Below are positions 17,962-26,664 of a stretch of DNA of 64,000 nucleotides, in pieces. Origin of the DNA: Salinicoccus sp. RF5. Its GTDB lineage: Bacteria; Bacillota; Bacilli; Staphylococcales; Salinicoccaceae. A program made the position numbers and the translations under genes. The stretch is taken from positions 239,329-303,328 of the forward strand of contig NZ_JAJGRC010000004.1 of the NCBI RefSeq assembly GCF_020786625.1. Direction: 5' to 3'. The notes beneath the pieces are model-generated. The model saw nothing but the letters and a program-made list of their open reading frames with translations, made no database searches and was not told the DNA's origin. Each line of letters begins with the position of its first letter. The stretch's first letter is position 1.

Positions 17962-18019
17962 GCACCTCCATCCATATGGGGAGGATGGCTGTGTTATTCT
18001 TGGGGAAAAGGATGAGAAT

Positions 18020-18298
18020 ATGGTTCGTAATATAGTTCTGAATGATACGGAAATTAAAGTGAAGCATTATGAAAGAAAGACTGAGGAAGGACATCAGGTA
18101 GTATCCTTCATCTTCGAGGTGACGAGTGAAGAATACCACGATGTTACGGTCCTTCTATATAAAGGCACATTCGATATCAGGATTCCGGAGGAGGGACTGG
18201 ATTTCAGAGGAACGATCATCAATTATTCAACTTCCCTCGACAACCTCTACGAAGAGGGGCAGACCGGCGAGTTCAGGGTCACACTACAGGAAGTATAA
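18020..18298 (+). CDS. DUF3219 (YkvR-like) protein
   Basis: 92 residues: IVLNDTEIKVKHYERK ... VISF-like FIFEVTSEEYHDVTVLLYKGTFDIRIPEEGLDFRGTIINYSTSLDNLYEEGQTGEF, which matches the DUF3219 family typified by B. subtilis YkvR. It is a small soluble beta-rich protein of unknown role. Twelve bp separate it from the luciferase-like gene, so the two are probably cotranscribed. Confidence 0.75.
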   Translation: MVRNIVLNDTEIKVKHYERKTEEGHQVVSFIFEVTSEEYHDVTVLLYKGTFDIRIPEEGLDFRGTIINYSTSLDNLYEEGQTGEFRVTLQEV

Positions 18299-18310
18299 GG
18301 AGCAGGAGAT

Positions 18311-19288
18311 ATGAAACTGAGTATTTTGGATCAGGCGCCAATATCCAAGGGCCAGACGCCGAATGAAGCACTGGAGGCCTCCAGGCAATTGGCCGAGTTG
18401 GGGGACAGGTACGGCTATACCAGGTTCTGGGTGGCTGAGCACCATGCGTTGCCGAATCTCGCCTCGAGCGCCCCGGAAGTGATGCTGGGCTATGTCGGTG
18501 CCCATACGAAACGGATCAGGATCGGCTCGGGAGCTGTATTGCTGCCCTACTACAAACCGTATAAAGTGGCAGAGAGTTTCAATATGCTTGCATCGCTTTT
18601 CAAGGATCGGGTGGATATCGGCATCGGCAGGGCACCGGGCGGCCCGGCAGAAGCGTCCGAAGCACTATCTGACGGGTTTCTGCAGCAGGTGTTCAAAATG
18701 CCCGAACTGGTCGATGAACTGGCTGGCTATATCGATGGGGAGGCGGACCTCGCCGCCAACCCGGAGCCGCCGGTCAAACCTGCGCTCTGGATGCTCGGCA
18801 CAAGCAGAAAAAGTGCCGCATTTGCAGCGGAGAAGGGACTCTCCTACTGTTTTGGGCAGTTCATGAGTGAGGAGGACGGCAAGGAGATTCTTGCGCATTA
18901 CCGTGAAAACTTCACACCACGCAGTAAAGGCCAGAGTCCGGAGACGATCATGGGGGTCTCCGTCGTCTGTGGAGAAACGACGGAAGCTGCCCACGATATC
19001 GCATACAGCTGGCTCATCTGGCAGGTCCAGCAGTTCCACGGTGAAACCCGGGGGATCCCGTCGATCGAAGAGGCGAAAGCCTGCGAATTGACAAAGGAGG
19101 ATGAAGAGAAGCTTCAAGCCATGCGGGACCGGATGATCATCGGCAACCCCGATGAAGTCGTGGATGAGCTCAAACGCATCCAGGAGGCCTCCGGGGTGGA
19201 TGAGTTCATGATCATCACCATCACCTTCTCGCCGGAGGATAAAAGGAATTCGTATCGGTATATAGCAGAAAAACTGGATGAAAAATGA
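18311..19288 (+). CDS. Luciferase-like (LLM) flavin-dependent oxidoreductase
   Basis: 325-residue TIM-barrel member of the bacterial luciferase family. Typical segments are LSILDQAPISKGQTPNEAL, FWVAEHHALPNLASSAPEV, RIRIGSGAVLLPYYKP and GIGRAPGGPAEASEAL. The subgroup is the MsnO8/YwcH type, which uses FMN or F420 for monooxygenation of unknown small molecules. AAGGAGCAGGAG precedes the ATG. Its stop codon lies at the foot of the following bidirectional terminator. Confidence 0.88.
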   Translation: MKLSILDQAPISKGQTPNEALEASRQLAELGDRYGYTRFWVAEHHALPNLASSAPEVMLGYVGAHTKRIRIGSGAVLLPYYKPYKVAESFNMLASLFKDRVDIGIGRAPGGPAEASEALSDGFLQQVFKMPELVDELAGYIDGEADLAANPEPPVKPALWMLGTSRKSAAFAAEKGLSYCFGQFMSEEDGKEILAHYRENFTPRSKGQSPETIMGVSVVCGETTEAAHDIAYSWLIWQVQQFHGETRGIPSIEEAKACELTKEDEEKLQAMRDRMIIGNPDEVVDELKRIQEASGVDEFMIITITFSPEDKRNSYRYIAEKLDEK

Positions 19289-19316
19289 AGCCGCCTGGCC
19301 CAGGCGGCTTCATTTT
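19286..19316. terminator. Bidirectional terminator
   Basis: TGAAGCCGCCTGG (19286-19298) and CCAGGCGGCTTCA (19300-19312) form a 13-bp stem; T residues follow on the plus strand and an A-run precedes it for the minus strand. It separates the converging LLM and threonine dehydratase genes. Confidence 0.92.
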
Positions 19317-19318
19317 CA

Positions 19319-20284
19319 TTATATGCCATAGCTGACATCATCCAGTTGTTTCAACTGATCGAAGCCGACATTGCCTCCGGAGATGACAAAGCAGACCTTC
19401 TCGTCCCTATTCGGGGTATAGGTTTCCTCAAGTACTGCAGCCAGACCCACTGCTGCGGAAGGTTCCGCAAGGATTCTGCCTTCCATCAGCAGCGTCTTCA
19501 TCGCCTTCAGAATCGAGGCATCTTCAGCCTTGAGCATGCCATCCACATATTTCTGTACCACCGGGAAATTGCGGCCGCCGGGCTGTGCGGAAACCAGTGC
19601 ATCGGCAATTGTCCGGCGGCTTTCCACCTTCACCCGCTCCCCGTGTTCCAGGCTTTCACTGTACCGGGGGATTGCTGCAGGTTCCGCGCCGAGGATGCTG
19701 ATGCAGGAGCTGCTTTCCTTCATGGCGGTCAGAATCCCGCCAAGCATTCCGCCGCCGCTTGTGGGTACAATGACGGTGTCGAGGGAAGGGTGCTGATCCA
19801 TGATTTCCAGTCCCATGGTCCCCTGTCCCGCCATGATGTCATCATCATCATAGGGATGAAAAAGTGTGTATCCATTCTCTTCGGCCATCCTTTCGCTGGC
19901 GTCGAAGCGCTCTGTGACGGTGGAGTATACAATCTCTGCACCGAGCTGTTCAATGGCCGCCACCTTGAATGGCGGTGCAGTATCGGGAATGACGACGGTC
20001 GCCTGGATTCCAAGCTCACGGGCGCCGTGGGCGACTGCCTTGCCATGGTTTCCCGATGAGGCGGTGACGATGCCCCTCTGTTTTTCTTCGTTGGAGAGTT
20101 TGAGTATCTTATTGATCGCCCCCCGGTATTTGAAGGCACCGGTCACCTGCATGTTTTCGAGTTTGAGATGGACTTCACATCCAAAAAGCGCATCAAGTGC
20201 GTGGGCTCTGAGCAATGGTGTCTTTATGATATGGGATCCGATCCTCGATTGTGCGCCTTTGACCATTTCCAAGGTTAATGTCAT
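19319..20284 (-). CDS. Threonine/serine dehydratase (PLP, fold type II)
   Basis: 321 residues from an ATG placed 5 bp after AAGGAGGG (minus strand); a longer in-frame start has no site. The PLP lysine is in GAFKYRGA, the phosphate loop is SGGGMLGG and ASSGNHGKAVA is the substrate loop. It has the length of catabolic TdcB-type or serine-racemase-like enzymes and lacks the C-terminal ACT domain of biosynthetic IlvA. It would deaminate threonine to 2-oxobutyrate (and serine to pyruvate). It is monocistronic. Confidence 0.87.
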   Translation of the reverse strand: MTLTLEMVKGAQSRIGSHIIKTPLLRAHALDALFGCEVHLKLENMQVTGAFKYRGAINKILKLSNEEKQRGIVTASSGNHGKAVAHGARELGIQATVVIPDTAPPFKVAAIEQLGAEIVYSTVTERFDASERMAEENGYTLFHPYDDDDIMAGQGTMGLEIMDQHPSLDTVIVPTSGGGMLGGILTAMKESSSCISILGAEPAAIPRYSESLEHGERVKVESRRTIADALVSAQPGGRNFPVVQKYVDGMLKAEDASILKAMKTLLMEGRILAEPSAAVGLAAVLEETYTPNRDEKVCFVISGGNVGFDQLKQLDDVSYGI

Positions 20285-20421
20285 GCGATCCCTCCTTTTC
20301 TCACCATTATACATCAGCATGAAAAACTCGCAATTTTACAAAAATACAAGCACTTCATTTGCCGAGGATGATGTAAGCGTCTTATGATTGATGGGAGTAG
20401 AAAGAATGAGGAGGAGCATAG

Positions 20422-21417
20422 ATGAAAGCAGTGTTTCATGAAAAGAAGAAAGGTCTGGAAGGTTTGAACTACGGAGAGATGGAGTTGCCTGAGCCGGGGA
20501 AAGGAGAGGTCAGGATCAGACTCCGTTCGGCAGGACTGAACCATAGGGATCTGTTTGTGCCCGAAAGGCATAAGCCGGAAGACCCTGCCCTCATCCTGGG
20601 ATCGGATGGTGCAGGCGTAATCGATGCGGTTGGCACCGGTGTCGAGAAGGTTGAAGCGGGCGATGCAGTCATCGTCAATCCGGCCCTGGGATGGCAGAAG
20701 AACAGCGATGTGCCGCCTGAAGGGTTTGACATTGTAGGCCTGCCGGGACATGGCACCTTTGCAGAATATATCGTCGTCCCGGAGGAGAATGCTGTGCCGA
20801 AGCCTGAATATCTATCATGGGAGGAAGCGGGGGCATTCGCCTTATCCGCCATGACGGCCTATCGTGCACTCTTCACCCGCGGTGGTTTGGAAGCAGGGAT
20901 GAGCGTTCTGATTCCAGGGGGCACGGGCGGCGCCGGGATATACCTCATCCAATTCGCAAAAGCCAAGGGCGCGACGGTCTACATCACTTCACGCTCCGAA
21001 GAAAAGCGCAGAAAAGCCTTGGAGCTCGGTGCGGATTTTGCCATCGACAGCGAAGGCGACTGGAATGAGGAAATGGACGGCAAGAAGGTCGATGTGGTCA
21101 TCGAAAGCGTCGGTGCCTCCACATTCAACAAGGCGCTTGATCAGCTCAAACGTGGCGGGACTCTCGTTGCGTTCGGTGCTTCTACAGGAGACACAGTGGA
21201 ATTGAACTTGAGGAAATTCTTCTATGGTCAGTTCAACCTCCTCGGCTCCACGATGGCAAGCACAGAAGAGCTGCATCAGATGCTCGAATTCTCGGAGCAA
21301 CATCAGATCAGACCGATCATCGATCAGGCACATCCATTGTCCGGGTATGAAGAAGCCTTCAAATATTTGGAGAGTGCGGATATGATGGGCAAAATTGCAT
21401 TTACAATCGAAGAATAG
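20422..21417 (+). CDS. Zinc-type alcohol dehydrogenase / quinone oxidoreductase, YogA-like
   Basis: 331-residue MDR-superfamily protein. The catalytic domain has GLNHRDLFVPERHK and GSDGAGVIDAVG, and the NADPH site is VLIPGGTGGAGIYLIQFAKAKGA (about 160-182). The structural-zinc cysteine cluster of classical alcohol dehydrogenases is absent, so it is closer to quinone oxidoreductases or enoyl reductases such as B. subtilis YogA. GAGGAGGA precedes the ATG. The physiological substrate is unknown. Confidence 0.83.
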   Translation: MKAVFHEKKKGLEGLNYGEMELPEPGKGEVRIRLRSAGLNHRDLFVPERHKPEDPALILGSDGAGVIDAVGTGVEKVEAGDAVIVNPALGWQKNSDVPPEGFDIVGLPGHGTFAEYIVVPEENAVPKPEYLSWEEAGAFALSAMTAYRALFTRGGLEAGMSVLIPGGTGGAGIYLIQFAKAKGATVYITSRSEEKRRKALELGADFAIDSEGDWNEEMDGKKVDVVIESVGASTFNKALDQLKRGGTLVAFGASTGDTVELNLRKFFYGQFNLLGSTMASTEELHQMLEFSEQHQIRPIIDQAHPLSGYEEAFKYLESADMMGKIAFTIEE

Positions 21418-21433
21418 GCAGAAGTAAGACGTG

Positions 21434-21470
21434 GTGGACATGACTTGGCATTTCGTGTCCACTTTTTTGG
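21434..21470 (+). terminator. Terminator of the YogA-like gene
   Basis: GTGGACATGA (21434-21443) pairs with TCGTGTCCAC (21453-21462) with one G-U pair, followed by six T residues. Confidence 0.88.
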
Positions 21471-21498
21471 GGTTAGCAAGAGGCACACGTGGCCTACG

Positions 21499-21523
21499 GT
21501 TAGGTTCATTACCGAGCGGGTAT
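21499..21523 (+). promoter_or_regulatory. Sigma-B-like promoter of yrhK-usp
   Basis: GTTAGG (21499-21504), 13 bp, GGGTAT (21518-21523). The -10 is perfect and the -35 keeps the GTT core. It lies 47 bp before the YrhK-like gene. Confidence 0.55.
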
Positions 21524-21569
21524 TGTTAAAACCAAGTGATTCATAAGACATCAACAGGGGATGACTTGA

Positions 21570-21893
21570 ATGCCGAGGCTCAAAAATGAAAAGAACGTAT
21601 ACGAGTTGGACGTCGGACGTTTTGAAATTTTCTTCAGGAAGCGCTATAAACTGCTTTCAATCATAAATGACCTGTCCCTTGGGATATGGTTTACGATCGG
21701 CAGCATCATGTTCTTCTGGAGTACGACCCAGACAATCGGGACATTGCTGTTTCTGCTCGGCAGTCTGCAGCTTCTTGGCCGCCCGATCCTTAAGCTGATG
21801 CACGCCTTTTTTGTAAAGAGGGAGGCACGCAGGAGCAACGGGGGTGGAGGAGAAGAAGATCCGGAAACGACAAATTGGGATAAAAAGGGTTAA
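21570..21893 (+). CDS. YrhK-like membrane protein
   Basis: 107 residues with the YrhK domain: YELDVGRFEIFFRKRYKLLSIINDLSLG, followed by two membrane helices (LGIWFTIGSIMFFW and IGTLLFLLGSLQLLG). The C-terminus is a charged, glycine-rich tail. The function of the family is unknown. It is followed 26 bp later by a universal stress protein and is preceded by a sigma-B-like promoter, so it is probably a stress-induced envelope protein. Confidence 0.78.
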   Translation: MPRLKNEKNVYELDVGRFEIFFRKRYKLLSIINDLSLGIWFTIGSIMFFWSTTQTIGTLLFLLGSLQLLGRPILKLMHAFFVKREARRSNGGGGEEDPETTNWDKKG

Positions 21894-21918
21894 AATGGAT
21901 TGATGAGAGGATGAACGG

Positions 21919-22335
21919 ATGCATTATAAAAACATACTTCTGGCAATAGACGGCTCGGAAAACAGCAGGAGGGCCGCATACGAAACCGCAAGGCTGGCGG
22001 GAGGGGATACGAATATCACTGTCCTGCATGTACTGGATCCGGATGATACACAAAAGGATGTTGTACGCTCAAGTACAGAAAGGAACTGGGACAAGCAGAA
22101 GAAGGATATGCTGTCTTCCATCATCCGCCATTTTGATGAAGCAGACATAGATCATAAATACCTGACAAGACGGGGGCTCCCTTCCCTTAAGATCATTGAA
22201 GAAGCGAATTCCGGCAACTATGAGGTGCTGGTCATCGGCAGCAGGGGTCTGAACATGTTTCAGGAGATGGTGCTCGGCAGCGTCAGCCATAAGGTGGCGA
22301 AGCATGCCAAAATACCGGTGATGATCATCAAATAG
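21919..22335 (+). CDS. Universal stress protein, UspA family
   Basis: 138 residues beginning NILLAIDGSENSRRAAYETA, with the ATP-binding motif GSRGLNMFQEMVLGSVSHKVAKHAKIPVMII (G-2x-G-9x-G-S type) near the C-terminus. Such proteins bind ATP and accumulate under starvation or stress; the direct action is not defined. GAGAGGATG lies upstream. Probably cotranscribed with the YrhK-like gene. Confidence 0.92.
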   Translation: MHYKNILLAIDGSENSRRAAYETARLAGGDTNITVLHVLDPDDTQKDVVRSSTERNWDKQKKDMLSSIIRHFDEADIDHKYLTRRGLPSLKIIEEANSGNYEVLVIGSRGLNMFQEMVLGSVSHKVAKHAKIPVMIIK

Positions 22336-22364
22336 ACACTTACTTAAAGGAAGTGTCTATTTTT
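22332..22364 (+). terminator. Terminator of yrhK-usp
   Basis: ATAGACACTT (22332-22341) and AAGTGTCTAT (22351-22360) form a 10-bp stem that overlaps the usp stop codon; TTTTT follows. Confidence 0.9.
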
Positions 22365-22490
22365 ATGTGTCTTGAACCCACTAAAGGCTTATGATAATTT
22401 TAATGAAGCATAAGTGTTTGAAAATTTGGAAAAGGAGGGCGGCATAGTATCAATAAGGGGGAGTGAAATATCATTACGGAGGGGATGGAA

Positions 22491-22742
22491 ATGGCACAAC
22501 GGTCAAAATTCAAGGACCCGGGGTTCATCCTTGCGATTGTCGTACTTCTGTATTCGGCAATTGTATGGGTATGGTGGCCGCACGAAACATATGTGGCAGG
22601 AGTGGCGCTTACTGCCTGGCTCATGCTGGTCGGAATTATTCTATGGTTCATACTCGCAGTCGTCTATGTTTTCTGGATTGAATATGTTGAGAAATCGGTG
22701 AAGGAAGAAACGGAGAGGAGAGAGATGCATGAGAATAACTGA
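22491..22742 (+). CDS. Small two-helix membrane protein, symporter partner
   Basis: 83 residues from the ATG at 22491, 6 bp after GGAGGGG; the ATG at 22485 would sit on top of that site. Two hydrophobic helices (FILAIVVLLYSAIVWVWW and VALTAWLMLVGIILWFILAVVYVFWI) and a charged C-terminus. It overlaps the sodium:solute symporter by 14 bp. Many symporters of this family have a small accessory membrane protein encoded just upstream; the exact family was not recognised. Confidence 0.75.
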   Translation: MAQRSKFKDPGFILAIVVLLYSAIVWVWWPHETYVAGVALTAWLMLVGIILWFILAVVYVFWIEYVEKSVKEETERREMHENN

Positions 22743-24225
22743 AGCGATCATCGTACTGCTGTATCTTCTATTCATGATTGGAATCGGACTCTACTTCTAT
22801 AGAAGGGCACGATCCTCCTCATCCGACTACTACACCGCAGGCTCCAACATCAATACATTCGTCGGGGCGTTTGCCATCGCAGCTGCCGTCGCCAGTTCAA
22901 GTTCACTGATGGGGGCGGTCGGCTCCGGCGTGACGCTCGGCCTGCCGTATTTCTTTGCCTATGCATTCGGTGCAATCGGTATCCTGCCTTTTGCGATGTT
23001 CCTCATTTCAGGTCAGGTGAGAAGGGCAGGCGTCAAGACGATGCCGGACTTCTTCGACCAGAGGTTCGGACGCTCTGTGCAGATTCTTTCCGCCATCATC
23101 GTCGTGTTGGCGATGACATTCTATATGGTACCCCAGCTGACGGCTTCAGGACTGATCGGGTCTTATGTTCTTGGTATTGATTATATATGGGCCGTCATCA
23201 TCCTTGGCCTCGGGTTCACAATCTATGCGGCACTCGGGGGCATGTGGGCAATCACCTACACGGATCTGTTCCAAGGTGCGATCATGCTGCTTGGTGTCAT
23301 GGTGCTCGCCATGTTCATACTGTTCGATCACAGCGGTGTATTCGCACTGCTGAGCGACGCGCTTGCAGTCGATCCGAATTTCGGTGATGTCACACAGCCA
23401 TGGATGGCATACTTCGGCCTCTTCATTGCATTCCTATGGTTCGGCATCATCTCGCCATCTGTCGTCATGCGTAACTTTGCATCAAGGGACGCGAAGACGG
23501 CACGCCGTTCATCCATGTGGGGTACGCTCATCTACCTGCTGCTCTTCCTGAGTGGCATGGTCGTGGCAATGGCCGGGGCCAGCCTCGGCATTGCAGACCA
23601 GCTGGACAATGCCGATATGATATTTGTATCGGTCATCGAACACTACCTACCGCCGATTATAGGCGGAATCATGCTGGCGGGGCTCCTTGCTTCCATCATG
23701 TCATCCGCCGATGCGATGCTGCTCGCCGTATCCGCAGGTGTTGCATATGATATATATAAGAAGAACATCAACAAAGATGCCAGTGAGCGCCTGATCACCC
23801 TGCTCAGCCTGATCGTCATGCTGGTGGCCAGTGTGGCAGGCATACTCATCGCCATCAACCCGCCCCAGCTCATCGCAATCATGGTCGGCTGGGTCGGCGG
23901 ATTCCTGTTATCCTCGTTCGGCATTCCATTTGTGCTCGGCATCTGGTGGAAACGTGCCAACAAACAGGGTGCATTTGCCGGTATGCTCGGCGGCGCAGTC
24001 GTATTCCTCATACTCGTGTCACTGCAGATTCTGCCGACGAACGCCGAACCGATCATCGCTGCACCCATATCCCTGCTGCTCACCGTCGGTGTCAGCCTGA
24101 TGACTGCGCCACCGTCCAGGGAAATACAGGACCAGGTCGACCGCTACCATACACATATTGAAGCGGAGGCAGAAGCAGAAGCTGCCATCCAGCCAGAGGG
24201 GTATGGATATGACACTGATCGGTAG
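22729..24225 (+). CDS. Sodium:solute symporter family transporter
   Basis: 498 residues with about 13 membrane helices, in the SSS family (PutP/ActP/PanF type). Recognisable parts are DYYTAGSNINTFVGAFAIAAAVASSSSLMG, the YAALGGMWAITYTDLFQGAIML helix with sodium-site residues, and GGIMLAGLLASIMSSADAMLLAVSAGVAYD. The substrate cannot be told; acetate, proline and pantothenate carriers share these motifs. The C-terminal tail is rich in Glu-Ala. It is flanked tightly by a small partner and by an unrecognised downstream gene. Confidence 0.87.
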   Translation: MRITEAIIVLLYLLFMIGIGLYFYRRARSSSSDYYTAGSNINTFVGAFAIAAAVASSSSLMGAVGSGVTLGLPYFFAYAFGAIGILPFAMFLISGQVRRAGVKTMPDFFDQRFGRSVQILSAIIVVLAMTFYMVPQLTASGLIGSYVLGIDYIWAVIILGLGFTIYAALGGMWAITYTDLFQGAIMLLGVMVLAMFILFDHSGVFALLSDALAVDPNFGDVTQPWMAYFGLFIAFLWFGIISPSVVMRNFASRDAKTARRSSMWGTLIYLLLFLSGMVVAMAGASLGIADQLDNADMIFVSVIEHYLPPIIGGIMLAGLLASIMSSADAMLLAVSAGVAYDIYKKNINKDASERLITLLSLIVMLVASVAGILIAINPPQLIAIMVGWVGGFLLSSFGIPFVLGIWWKRANKQGAFAGMLGGAVVFLILVSLQILPTNAEPIIAAPISLLLTVGVSLMTAPPSREIQDQVDRYHTHIEAEAEAEAAIQPEGYGYDTDR

Positions 24226-24793
24226 GCAGGAGAAATATATTGAACAGCTCGGGGAACAGACCGTGGAAGCACACGAGCTCCCCGGCTTCATCAGGAAATC
24301 CTTTGGCATGAAGTTGATCTCTGGAGTGAGTGAAGATGCCATCAAAGCCGGCATCCATACTGCGGAGTTGATCTATCACCCCATGTGGATTGTACGGAAT
24401 ACAGTCGTCGCCACGCGGCGCCCCTTCAAACCGAAGCGCATACCGAATATGATATTCGTCGATGCCGTATCCGGATACCGGGGACTGCTCTCCACCGTCC
24501 CATCCATATCAGAAACTAAAGTGGAGAAGGATAAGGTCATCACTCCTATCATCGACGTGCAGTCGGTCGGACGATACATCAAGGATGTGCAGAGCAATCA
24601 GATCGACCGTTCCTATGTGCTCAAGAAGCCCGACCATGAACAATCAGAGCCGAGACTCGTCCATCTGCCGCTTTGGGAAGTCCAGATGGAGGGGCCATCC
24701 GGCAGGGAAACACATTACATCAATGCGAATACAGGAGCCTCGGAGAATTTCATGAGCAGACGCTGGACAAGTGGCGTCGATCTAATGAAATAG
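24209..24793 (+). CDS. Unrecognised protein encoded with the symporter
   Basis: 194 residues from the ATG at 24209, 7 bp after GAGGGG, overlapping the symporter stop by 17 bp. I do not recognise a family. It has no signal peptide or membrane helix. Two segments, PNMIFVDAVSGYRGLL (about 84-99) and REHYINANTGAS-like RETHYINANTGASENFM near the C-terminus, look like the DAxTG ends of PepSY-like modules, and each follows an aromatic-rich strand (YHPMWIVRN; VHLPLWEVQ), hinting at an internal duplication. Tight overlap suggests it acts with the transporter. Confidence 0.7.
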   Translation: MTLIGRQEKYIEQLGEQTVEAHELPGFIRKSFGMKLISGVSEDAIKAGIHTAELIYHPMWIVRNTVVATRRPFKPKRIPNMIFVDAVSGYRGLLSTVPSISETKVEKDKVITPIIDVQSVGRYIKDVQSNQIDRSYVLKKPDHEQSEPRLVHLPLWEVQMEGPSGRETHYINANTGASENFMSRRWTSGVDLMK

Positions 24794-24815
24794 AGGACTG
24801 AAGGACAAAGTTTAA

Positions 24816-24845
24816 AAGAGCATGGCCTAGCCATGCTCTTTTTGT
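24816..24845 (+). terminator. Terminator of the symporter operon
   Basis: AAGAGCATGGC (24816-24826) and GCCATGCTCTT (24830-24840) form an 11-bp stem with a three-base loop, followed by T residues. Confidence 0.93.
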
Positions 24846-24889
24846 CATTCCTCCCCCGGTATGGCATAATTTCCTAAGGAGGTATGAAG

Positions 24890-25606
24890 ATGATATTCAC
24901 TTTAACTTATATTCTATTGGCCGGTATCCTGATCCAGAACTTCTACACGCATTTCTTTTCCGAAAAAAGAAACTACTTCAGCTTCGACGATCGTCGTTTT
25001 ACAGATGATGATTATCTTAAGGTGCAGGACCTTGGAATCGGTAAGATAGAACGCATTTTTCTCATTATTATGCTCGTGTTATCCCTCGTCGCATTATCCA
25101 TTCATCTGTTCTTCGATCCGGTACTGTCGATATGGGCGATTGCATCCGTGGTCGCTATGCTGCTGCTTCTTAATGTCATTGTTGATCTGAAACTCTATAC
25201 AGTTACATATTCGAAGAGCCACCTGCTCATGGCCGGGTTCTGGCTGGTGATCATCATTGGTGGTCTGGTCGCTTTTTGGAGCCAGAGCGTAAATGAGGTG
25301 GAGGTCGAGTTCGAAACAGACGGTATCGCAATAAACGATGAAACGCCAATTTCTTTTGATGATATCGATCGTGTCGAAATGGCATCGGAAGCACCAGAGA
25401 TTCCATTCAACCATAATCTCTTCGGCACCCACCGCCAGCTCCATGGGTTCATAGAGGGTGAAGAAGCATTATATGACATGAACATCGAGGATCGTACCAG
25501 TGACATGCTTGTCGTTGTAACCGGGAATATCCACACCTACATCAATGACCGGAATGGTTCTACAACGAATGAGTGGCATGAAACTCTGAAAGAGAGAATA
25601 GAATAG
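24890..25606 (+). CDS. Membrane protein of unknown function
   Basis: 238 residues from an ATG 6 bp after TAAGGAGGT. Four membrane helices are visible: about 3-20 (FTLTYILLAGILIQNF), 53-75, 79-98 and 106-125. The remaining C-terminal 110 residues are soluble and resemble a small beta domain (EVEVEFETDGIAINDETPISFDDIDRVEMAS...), which could be a PH-like fold, a common ending of such bacterial membrane proteins. I do not recognise the family. It stands alone. Confidence 0.65.
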   Translation: MIFTLTYILLAGILIQNFYTHFFSEKRNYFSFDDRRFTDDDYLKVQDLGIGKIERIFLIIMLVLSLVALSIHLFFDPVLSIWAIASVVAMLLLLNVIVDLKLYTVTYSKSHLLMAGFWLVIIIGGLVAFWSQSVNEVEVEFETDGIAINDETPISFDDIDRVEMASEAPEIPFNHNLFGTHRQLHGFIEGEEALYDMNIEDRTSDMLVVVTGNIHTYINDRNGSTTNEWHETLKERIE

Positions 25607-25691
25607 AGCCATCCTTTGACATGGAAGGCTTTTCATAATGTATGATGAGAGTGATCTAAAATTATAAAAAATTCAGGATGAGGTGCAGTGG

Positions 25692-26474
25692 ATGAAGGAC
25701 AAAAGCATAATTTTCTTTGATATTGATGGCACATTGCTGAACCGGGAAAAGAAACTGCCGGAATCGACAAGGCGTGCAGTAGGGGAGTTGCAGGATGCCG
25801 GTCATATAGTAGCGATCGCGACGGGACGGGCACCGTTCATGTTCAAGGAGCTCAGGGAATCGCTCGGCATAGAAACATACGTCAGCTTCAACGGCCAGTA
25901 TGTAGTGCTGGAAGGAGAGGTCATCTACAAGAATCCTCTGGATGCAAAGGCATTGGATAGGATGACTGAGGAAGCGCTCGGGAACGACCATCCGGTCGTC
26001 TATCTGAACGAAGATGACATGATGTCCAATGTTCCGGAACACGAGTACATTACGGAAGGCATCTCGACCTTGAAGCTTGATATGATGCCGGGACATGATC
26101 CCAGCTATCATGAAGTGAAGGAGCTGTACCAGACACTATTGTTCTGTCCGGAAGGGGAAGAGCAGCAGTACGAAGCGGCCTACGATGCCTTCGACTTCAT
26201 CAGATGGCACCCTGTGTCTGTGGATGTGCTGCCTAAGGGCGGATCGAAGGCCAATGGGATTGAGAAGGTGATCGACCGCCTCGGATTGCCTGCCGACAGG
26301 CAGTATGCATTCGGGGACGGACCGAACGACCTTGAAATGCTGAGTACCGTCCATCACAGTTTCGCCATGGGCAATGCAGCGGACAAGGTGAAGTCCCATG
26401 CAAAATATGTCACCAAAGACGTGGATGAAGACGGCATTCTGCATGGTCTGCAGATGGCCGGGCTGATCAAATAG
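25692..26474 (+). CDS. Cof-type HAD-superfamily phosphatase
   Basis: 260 residues from the ATG at 25692 (GGATGAGG 8 bp upstream; a GTG at 25683 is less likely). HAD motif I is FFDIDGTLLN, motif II IATGRAP, motif III Lys in PKGGSKANGI and motif IV FGDGPNDLEML. The type IIB cap domain places it in the Cof/YkrA group that dephosphorylates sugar phosphates or flavin and pyridoxal intermediates. The actual substrate is unknown. A terminator follows. Confidence 0.88.
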   Translation: MKDKSIIFFDIDGTLLNREKKLPESTRRAVGELQDAGHIVAIATGRAPFMFKELRESLGIETYVSFNGQYVVLEGEVIYKNPLDAKALDRMTEEALGNDHPVVYLNEDDMMSNVPEHEYITEGISTLKLDMMPGHDPSYHEVKELYQTLLFCPEGEEQQYEAAYDAFDFIRWHPVSVDVLPKGGSKANGIEKVIDRLGLPADRQYAFGDGPNDLEMLSTVHHSFAMGNAADKVKSHAKYVTKDVDEDGILHGLQMAGLIK

Positions 26475-26508
26475 CGTATTACAGGAGAACCGCTCAAGCA
26501 TCATCAGG

Positions 26509-26538
26509 GAACCGCATATATGGCGGTTCTTTTTTGTT
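26509..26538 (+). terminator. Terminator of the HAD gene
   Basis: GAACCGC (26509-26515) and GCGGTTC (26523-26529) form the stem, followed by TTTTTTTGTTTT. A second GAACCGC copy at about 26487-26493 could pair with the same right arm. Confidence 0.8.
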
Positions 26539-26664
26539 TTCAGGAATCATTGACTGTCATCAATTTTTAAACTGTCCCCTTGGTTTATAATGGGAAGTGG
26601 ATGGGATATTGGAACAGCAGAATAAGCAGTAAGAAAAGAGAGTGTTGAACGGGGAGGAGATAAT

